Source: Actinomadura darangshiensis (lineage in GTDB: Bacteria; Actinomycetota; Actinomycetes; Streptosporangiales; Streptosporangiaceae). From it: a stretch of DNA of 53,000 nucleotides. Under the pieces are notes generated by a model. The model made no database searches. It was not told the origin of the DNA and was given only the letters and a program-made list of their open reading frames with translations. Below, in pieces: positions 47,940-53,000 of the stretch. Location: positions 1 to 53,000 of the forward strand of contig NZ_SMKY01000031.1 in NCBI RefSeq assembly GCF_004349235.1, read 5' to 3'. The first letter of the stretch is position 1. Every line of letters starts with the position of its first letter. Position numbers and translations under genes: made by a program.

Positions 47940-48680
47940 GTGCCCGCGTCCACCGCCGTCCTCAAGGCCGAGCTCCGGCTCTTCCTCCGGGAGCCGTTCA
48001 CCCTGTTCTGGATCATCGCCTTCCCGACCATCCTGCTGACGATCCTCGGCCTGATCCCGTCGTTCCGGGACCCCGACCCCGGGCTCGGCGGCGACCGGGT
48101 CATCGACCTGTACGTCCCGGTCACCGTGCTGCTCGCCATGATCATGGCGGGGATCCAGGCGCTGCCGCCCGTCCTGTCCGGCTACCGGGAGCGCGGCATC
48201 CTGCGCCGCATGTCGACCACCCCCGTGCGGCCCGGCTCGCTGCTGGCCGCGCAGATCGTCCTGCACTTCGCGGCCGCCCTGGGGTCGGCGCTGCTGGTCA
48301 TCGCCGTCGGCAGGCTCGCCTTCGACGTGGCGCTGCCCGGCGACCTTCCGGGCTACCTGCTGGCACTGCTCCTCGGCGCCCTCAGCGCGCTCGCCCTGGG
48401 TGCCGTGGTCTCCGCGGTCACGCCCACCACCAAGGCCACCACCGTGGTCGGCTCGATCGTCTTCTTCCCGATGATGTTCGTCGCTGGAGTCTGGGCCCCC
48501 GTCCAGTCCATGCCGGGCCTGCTGCGGCACATCGTCGAGTACTTTCCTTTCGGCGCCGCGTCCCAGGCCCTCAACCAGGCGGCCGGCGGAAACTGGCCCG
48601 ACTGGACCTACCTCGGCGTCACCGCGGCCTGGGCGGCCGTCCTGGTCGCCGCCGCCGTACGCTGGTTCCGGTGGGAGTAG
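47940..48680 (+). CDS. ABC-2 type exporter permease
   Basis: 246 residues from GTG 47940 with six hydrophobic spans. LRLFLREPFTLFWIIAFPTILLTILG, LPPVLSGYRERGILRRMSTTPVRPGSLLAAQIVLHF and VGSIVFFPMMFVAGVWAPVQSMPGLLRHIVEYFPFGAASQAL are the ABC-2 membrane family pattern. It moves the substrate out with the preceding ATPase. Its end overlaps the possible GTG start of the histidine kinase. Confidence 0.93.
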   Translation: MPASTAVLKAELRLFLREPFTLFWIIAFPTILLTILGLIPSFRDPDPGLGGDRVIDLYVPVTVLLAMIMAGIQALPPVLSGYRERGILRRMSTTPVRPGSLLAAQIVLHFAAALGSALLVIAVGRLAFDVALPGDLPGYLLALLLGALSALALGAVVSAVTPTTKATTVVGSIVFFPMMFVAGVWAPVQSMPGLLRHIVEYFPFGAASQALNQAAGGNWPDWTYLGVTAAWAAVLVAAAVRWFRWE

Positions 48681-48694
48681 GAGAAACCGTCTCG

Positions 48695-49849
48695 ATGGCG
48701 ACGATCCAGGAGCAGTGGGAGCGGTTCTACCGCTGGGGGCCGTTCGGCCTGCTCGCCCTCGCGACCCTGCTCGCCCTGCCCATCCGGGAGCAGGTCATGT
48801 CGGCGGCGGAGCAGCGGGCCGCCGCGCCCCTCCTGGTCACGGCGCTGGCCCTCCAGATCGTGCACGCCGGCGGGAAGATCCCGGGGCCCGTCTACTTCTG
48901 GCCCCGGACGGTCCTCTCCTTCGTCCTCTCCTGGCTGAACCCGTTCTTCTGCGTCTACGCCGTCCTCGGGTATTTCGACGCCGCGCACTACCTGACCCGC
49001 CGCTGGGCCCTGGCCGGAGCCTTCATCACGGCGGTCACCATGGCGGGCGCCCAGTCGGGCGGGCTGCCGCCGGACGGCCTCGCCCAGGCGGCCGTGTTCG
49101 CCGGCCTCCTCGCCCTGAACGCCGGGCTCATCGCCATCTTCGGCCGGCTCACCGACAGGGAGGCCGAGCGGACCCGCGTCCAGGCCGAGACCATCGCCGA
49201 GCTCGAACGGGCCAACGCCCGGCTGGAGCAGGCCATGGCCGAGAACGCGGGCCTCCAGGCCCAGCTCCTCGTCCAGGCCCGGGAGGCCGGGGTCAGCGAC
49301 GAGCGCCGCCGCCTGGCCGCCGAGATCCACGACACCATCGCCCAGGGCCTGGCGGGCATCATCACCCAGCTCCAGGCCGCGCAGGACAGCGAGCACGTCC
49401 GCCGCGCCACCGCCCTCGCCCGGACGAGCCTGCGCGAGGCCCGCCGCTCCGTACGGGACCTCGCGCCCACCCACCTGGAGCACGACGCGCTCCCCGAAGC
49501 CCTCAAGAAGATCACCGAAGGCCGGGCCCGCCTCACCGTCACCGGGACGGCGGAACCCCTGCACGACGAACTGGAGGCCGCGCTGCTGCGCATCGCGCAG
49601 GAAGCCCTCGCCAACGCGGCCCGACACGCGCACGCCGACCGGGTCGGCGTGACCCTCTCCTACATGGACGACGAGGTGACCCTCGACGTCCGCGACGACG
49701 GCCGCGGCTTCACCGGATCCACCGGCGGCTTCGGGCTGACCGCCATGCGCGAGCGCGCCGAGCGCGTCGCCGGCACCCTGACCATCGAGTCCGAACCCGG
49801 CCGGGGCACGGCCGTCTCCGCCCGCGTACCGTTGATCCGCCATGCCTGA
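48695..49849 (+). CDS. Sensor histidine kinase, NarL/DesK (HisKA_3) type
   Basis: 384 residues from ATG 48695; GTG 48671 would add eight and overlap the permease, so the start is open. Four to five membrane helices in the first 150 residues, a coiled-coil (TRVQAETIAELERANARLEQAMAENAGLQAQLL), the dimerisation helix with the phosphorylated His212 in RRLAAEIHDTIAQG, and the ATPase motifs EALANAARHAHADRV, DDGRGF and GFGLTAMRERAE. It signals to the response regulator beyond, whose start overlaps this gene by eight bases. Confidence 0.93.
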   Translation: MATIQEQWERFYRWGPFGLLALATLLALPIREQVMSAAEQRAAAPLLVTALALQIVHAGGKIPGPVYFWPRTVLSFVLSWLNPFFCVYAVLGYFDAAHYLTRRWALAGAFITAVTMAGAQSGGLPPDGLAQAAVFAGLLALNAGLIAIFGRLTDREAERTRVQAETIAELERANARLEQAMAENAGLQAQLLVQAREAGVSDERRRLAAEIHDTIAQGLAGIITQLQAAQDSEHVRRATALARTSLREARRSVRDLAPTHLEHDALPEALKKITEGRARLTVTGTAEPLHDELEAALLRIAQEALANAARHAHADRVGVTLSYMDDEVTLDVRDDGRGFTGSTGGFGLTAMRERAERVAGTLTIESEPGRGTAVSARVPLIRHA

Positions 49850-50492
49850 CGGCACCGCTGACGGCACCGCCGACATCACGCTGCTCATCGTCGACGACCA
49901 CCCCGTCGTCCGGGACGGCCTGCGCGGCATGTTCGCCGCGACCAGCGGGTTCGAGGTCCTGGCCGAGGCGGCCGACGGCCGCGAAGCCGTCGCGCTCGCC
50001 GCCGAGCTCCGCCCCGACGTCGTCCTCATGGACCTGCGGATGCCCGGCGGAGGCGGCGTGGAGGCCATCACCGAACTCGCCCGCCGCGGCCTCCCCTGCA
50101 AGGTCCTCGTCCTCACCACCTACGACACCGACACCGACACGATCCCGGCGATCGAGGCCGGCGCCACCGGCTACCTCCTCAAGGACGCCCCCCGCGACGA
50201 CCTCTTCGACGCCGTCCGCGCCGCCGCCGAAGGCCGCACCGTCCTGTCCCCGGCCATCGCCTCACGCCTCGTGTCCCGCGTGCGCGAGCCCCGCGGCGAC
50301 TCGCTGAGCACCCGCGAACTGGAGGTCCTGCGCCTGGTGGCCCGCGGCACGAGCAACCGCGAGATCGCCACCGAGCTCTTCATCAGCGAGGCGACGGTCA
50401 AGACCCACCTCACCCACATCTACGCGAAACTCGACGTCAAAGACCGAGCCGCGGCGGTCGCCACCGCCTACGAGAAACACCTCCTCCCCTGA
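49842..50492 (+). CDS. NarL/LuxR-family response regulator
   Basis: 216 residues. Receiver domain ITLLIVDDHPVVRDGLRGMF with the phosphorylated Asp64 (VVLMDLRMPGG) and the Lys in YLLKDAPRDD, then the LuxR helix-turn-helix LSTRELEVLRLVARGTSNREIATELFISEATVKTHLTHIYAKLDVKDRAAAVATA. The partner of the histidine kinase, likely controlling the ABC exporter. Residues 3-10 repeat DGTA from a 12-bp direct repeat. Confidence 0.95.
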   Translation: MPDGTADGTADITLLIVDDHPVVRDGLRGMFAATSGFEVLAEAADGREAVALAAELRPDVVLMDLRMPGGGGVEAITELARRGLPCKVLVLTTYDTDTDTIPAIEAGATGYLLKDAPRDDLFDAVRAAAEGRTVLSPAIASRLVSRVREPRGDSLSTRELEVLRLVARGTSNREIATELFISEATVKTHLTHIYAKLDVKDRAAAVATAYEKHLLP

Positions 50493-50502
50493 CGGTTCCC
50501 GC

Positions 50503-51456
50503 CTACCGGGTCTCGCCGAAGACCCGCCGGTAGGTGCCGGGCGTAGTGCCGAGATGCGCCCGGAAGTGTCGTCGCAGGTTGACCGCGGAGGCGAGTCCGA
50601 CCCGGGCGGCGATGCTCTCCACCGGAAGGTCGGTCTGCTCCAGCAGGACCCGCGCCTCGTCGAGGCGCCGGCCGAGCAGCCACTGTCCCGGGCTCGTGCC
50701 GAGTTGCTCGTTGAACCGCCGGGCCAGAGTTCTGGTCGACAGGCCGGCGCGCTCGGCGAGCCGGGCGATGGTCAGCCGGGTGCCGAGCCTGGAGGCGGCC
50801 CAATCCAGCGTCGGCGCCAGCGACTCGTCTGCCCAGGTGGGGGACGGCCGGGTCGCGTACTGGAGCTGGCTGCCCTCCCGGTGCGGCGGCAGCACCATGT
50901 TGCGGGCGATCTCGGCCGCGTAGGCGGCGCCGTGATCGGAACGGACCAGGTGCAGGCAGAGGTCGATGCCCGCACCGGTTCCGGCGCTGGTCGCCACGTC
51001 GCCGTGATCCATGTAGAGCACGTCCGGGTCCACCCGCACCTCGGGGAAGGCGGCGGCGAGCATGGCGGCGTGGCGCCAGTGGGTGGTGGCGCGGCGGCCG
51101 TCGAGCAACCCGGCCTGAGCGAGGACGAACGCCCCCGTGCAGATGGCGGCGATCCTCGCCCCGCGCCGGTGGGCGTCCCGCAGCGCCTCGATGACGGCCG
51201 GCGGCGCCGGCGCCCCGGCGGGCTGCCAGCCGGGGATGACCACGGTGTCCGCCTCTTGCAGGACCGCCAGCCCCGCGTCGACGTGCATCGCGTAGCCCGC
51301 GGTGGTCGCCAGAGGGCCGGTGCTCTCGGCACAGATCCGGAAGGTGTAGCGGCCGGGCACGTCCTGCCGGCCGGTGCCGAAGACCTCGGCGGCACAGGCG
51401 AGTTCGAAGGGCGACTGGGGCGGGTTGAGCAGGGCCACCACTCGATGACGGTCCAT
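50503..51456 (-). CDS. GlxA-type AraC-family regulator with DJ-1/PfpI domain
   Basis: 317 residues. The N-terminal DJ-1/PfpI-like domain (VVALLNPPQSPFELACAAEVF, DTVVIPGWQPAG, IAAICTGAFVLAQAGLLDGRRATTHW) carries the Cys in AICTG, and the C-terminal AraC pair is TIARLAERAGLSTRTLARRFNEQLGTSPGQWLLGRRLDEARVLLEQTDLPVESIAARVGLASAVNLRRHFRAHLGTTPGTYRR. Divergent from the alpha/beta hydrolase, which it probably regulates. Confidence 0.94.
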   Translation of the reverse strand: MDRHRVVALLNPPQSPFELACAAEVFGTGRQDVPGRYTFRICAESTGPLATTAGYAMHVDAGLAVLQEADTVVIPGWQPAGAPAPPAVIEALRDAHRRGARIAAICTGAFVLAQAGLLDGRRATTHWRHAAMLAAAFPEVRVDPDVLYMDHGDVATSAGTGAGIDLCLHLVRSDHGAAYAAEIARNMVLPPHREGSQLQYATRPSPTWADESLAPTLDWAASRLGTRLTIARLAERAGLSTRTLARRFNEQLGTSPGQWLLGRRLDEARVLLEQTDLPVESIAARVGLASAVNLRRHFRAHLGTTPGTYRRVFGETR

Positions 51457-51489
51457 GGCACGAATATACCTAAGGATGTCTTTCTGGAC

Positions 51490-51502
51490 TCTCCGCCGGA
51501 GA
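51490..51502. promoter_or_regulatory. Palindrome in the GlxA/hydrolase promoter gap
   Basis: TCTCCG-C-CGGAGA is a perfect 13-base inverted repeat with a single central base, 25 bases before the hydrolase ATG in the 71-base divergent gap. Possible operator of the AraC regulator or a dimer; these regulators more often use direct repeats. Confidence 0.35.
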
Positions 51503-51527
51503 TGTGGAGCGCGGTCACAGTGGACCC

Positions 51528-52346
51528 ATGAGTGAGACCGCTGGAACGCTGAGGACCGAAGTCGAGGTCGACGGGGAGAAGGCCAGTTACCTGACCGTGG
51601 AGCAGGACGGCCCGGCCGTGCTGCTGCTGCACGGAACGTACTGGAGCCGGGTGTGGCTTCCGGTGCTGGGCCGGCTCGCGGACGCGGGGCTGCGGCCGAT
51701 CGCGGTCGATCTCCCCGGGCTGGGACGCTCGGGAGGCGAACTCACTCTGGAGACGGCCACGGTCCCGGCCCTCGCCGACTGGGTGGCGCGGTTCGCGGCC
51801 GCGCTGAAGATCTCCGGGCCGATCGCCGTGGCAGGTCATGACATCGGCGGCGCCGTCGCCCAGCATCTCCTCGCCCGCGGCCCGCTGGAGGTGCCCCGGC
51901 TGGCCCTGGTCAACTCGGTCCTCTACGACTCCTGGCCCGCGCCTCACGTGGCCCGCTTCCGGGACCCGGAGGCCGCGGACGAACTTCTCGCCGCCCGCCA
52001 GCAGGCTGTGACGGCGGCGCTGGCCGGCGCCGCCACCGAGCAACTGGTCTCCGACTACACCGATCCGTGGCGTGATCCGCGGGTCCGGCGCTCCTGGCTG
52101 GCCATGGCGGGCGCGGCCGACAATCGCCACACCCTTGATCTCGTTCCCGCGCTGCGCCGGTCCACGGTGCCCAAGCTGCTGATCTGGGGCGAGGACGACG
52201 GCTTCGAAAAGGTGGAGTACGCCGAGAAGTTCGCCTCGGAGATCCCGCGAACCACGCTCATACGCGTCCCGGGCGCGGACCACATCCCCACGGAGGCCGC
52301 TCCTCGCCAGATCGCACAGGCCCTCGGCGAGTTCTTCACGGCGTAG
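51528..52346 (+). CDS. Alpha/beta hydrolase with Asp nucleophile (epoxide hydrolase / dehalogenase-like)
   Basis: 272 residues. The oxyanion motif LLLHGTYWSRVW is followed by the nucleophile elbow AVAGHDIGGAVAQ, where Asp105 takes the place of the usual Ser; this GHDxGG form is that of haloalkane dehalogenases and epoxide hydrolases. The acid lies in LLIWGEDDGFEK and the catalytic His in VPGADHIPTEAAP. An upstream ATG 51504 is possible, but ATG 51528 matches the family start. Opposite the GlxA regulator. Substrate unknown. Confidence 0.88.
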   Translation: MSETAGTLRTEVEVDGEKASYLTVEQDGPAVLLLHGTYWSRVWLPVLGRLADAGLRPIAVDLPGLGRSGGELTLETATVPALADWVARFAAALKISGPIAVAGHDIGGAVAQHLLARGPLEVPRLALVNSVLYDSWPAPHVARFRDPEAADELLAARQQAVTAALAGAATEQLVSDYTDPWRDPRVRRSWLAMAGAADNRHTLDLVPALRRSTVPKLLIWGEDDGFEKVEYAEKFASEIPRTTLIRVPGADHIPTEAAPRQIAQALGEFFTA

Positions 52347-52374
52347 AGGGGACGGCCGGCGTGATACTGGGCGG

Positions 52375-53000
52375 ATGGGGCGTGAGTCCGTTCTGACGCG
52401 GGCCGTGCTGATCCTTGCGGCGTTCGAACCGGATCATCCGGTGCTGTCGGTCTCGGAGATCGCGCGGCGGACCGGCTTGCACGTGGCCACCGTGTCGCGG
52501 CTGGTCGGAGAGCTCGTGGAGCACGGGCTGCTCGCGCGGGACGAGCAGCGGCGGGTGCGGGTCGGGATGCGCCTATGGGAGCTGGCGTCGCGGGCCGCAC
52601 CGACGCTCGGGTTGCGCGAGGCGGCGATGCCGTTCATGGAGGACCTGCACGCGGTCATCGGCCACCACACGCAGCTCGGCGTCCTGGACGGGCGGGAGGT
52701 GCTGTTCGTCGAGCGGCTCTCGATGCCGAACTCCGTGATCAACGTGACGCGGATCGCGGGGCGGCTGCCGCTGCACGCCTCGTCCAGCGGGCTCGTCATG
52801 CTCGCCCATGCCTCGCCCAAACTGCTGGAGGACGTCCTGTCCGGTGACCTCATCGCCTACACGGCCGGCACCGTGGTGGAACCGCAACGGCTGCGCGCCC
52901 TGGTCGCGGAGTTGCGCCGGAGCGGGGTCGCGTTCTGCCCCGGGTTCATCGACGAGCGGGCGACCGGCATCGCCGTGCCGATCCGGGGGCCGGGCGGGAG
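52375..53000 (+). CDS. IclR-family regulator (3' end cut off)
   Basis: 208 codons are open from ATG 52375 to the window edge. The winged helix is ILAAFEPDHPVLSVSEIARRTGLHVATVSRLVGELVEHGLLARDEQRRVRVGMRLWELASRAAP, followed by the IclR effector domain (REAAMPFMEDLHAVIGHHTQLGVLDGREVLFVERL, RLPLHASSSGLVMLAHA, CPGFIDERATGIAVPI). Only the last ~40 residues are missing. Its usual target, a catabolic operon, would lie beyond the window. Confidence 0.92.
   Translation, partial: MGRESVLTRAVLILAAFEPDHPVLSVSEIARRTGLHVATVSRLVGELVEHGLLARDEQRRVRVGMRLWELASRAAPTLGLREAAMPFMEDLHAVIGHHTQLGVLDGREVLFVERLSMPNSVINVTRIAGRLPLHASSSGLVMLAHASPKLLEDVLSGDLIAYTAGTVVEPQRLRALVAELRRSGVAFCPGFIDERATGIAVPIRGPGG

Overview
This is a very GC-rich actinobacterial chromosome segment. 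Codon third positions are almost all G or C, GTG starts and 4-bp start/stop overlaps are common, and nearly every gene casts long open frames on the other strand. A conservon (cvn) signalling operon, an F420-type LLM oxidoreductase, a SigE-family ECF sigma factor and a TTA leucine codon in an otherwise TTA-poor background suggest a mycelial actinomycete. Actinomadura or another Streptosporangiales member is my inference. I see no rRNA, tRNA, CRISPR array or phage module, and the one mobile element is a decayed TnpB-type insertion.

Region by region. 1-6470: three secreted, discoidin-tagged carbohydrate-active proteins (a beta-helix protein cut by the window edge, a GH64 beta-1,3-glucanase and a GH3 enzyme), a likely beta-glucan degradation locus with recently copied F5/8C domains. 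6529-6870: small TfoX-like protein. 7043-16932: a sugar catabolic locus: GH4 alpha-galactosidase-like enzyme, a broken TnpB insertion beside a gene remnant, an amidohydrolase, and a six-gene operon (lipoprotein binding protein, two permeases, SIS isomerase/deaminase, PfkB sugar-phosphate kinase, class II aldolase). A near-identical 13-bp motif lies before GH4 and between the divergent amidohydrolase and binding-protein genes, suggesting one regulon. 16913-22563: DHFR/RibD-like protein, an LTA-synthase-like membrane phosphatase/transferase with a GT39-like mannosyltransferase, and an ECF sigma factor with a membrane partner.

22626-29163: a 948-residue protein with a PcfJ-like motif, an AhpD-like protein, a PYROXD2-like FAD oxidoreductase and an aromatic-ring FAD monooxygenase. 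29276-33276: a tightly overlapped DUF4129 / small membrane protein / MoxR / DUF58 / small membrane protein operon. 33282-39256: pyrophosphatase, SDR and its divergent XRE regulator, DNA polymerase I, and an LLM oxidoreductase. 39317-45094: secreted M28 aminopeptidase and, across a 435-bp gap holding a 14-bp perfect palindrome, the cvnABCD operon. 45141-53000: TetR/acyl-CoA dehydrogenase pair with a clear operator, an ABC exporter with its own two-component system, a GlxA-type regulator opposite an Asp-nucleophile alpha/beta hydrolase, and an IclR regulator cut by the window end.

The strongest candidates for something undescribed are the sugar locus with its shared operator, the large PcfJ-like protein, and the TnpB insertion, whose nuclease is intact apart from one missing base. 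All function assignments come from reading motifs by eye; no database search was run.
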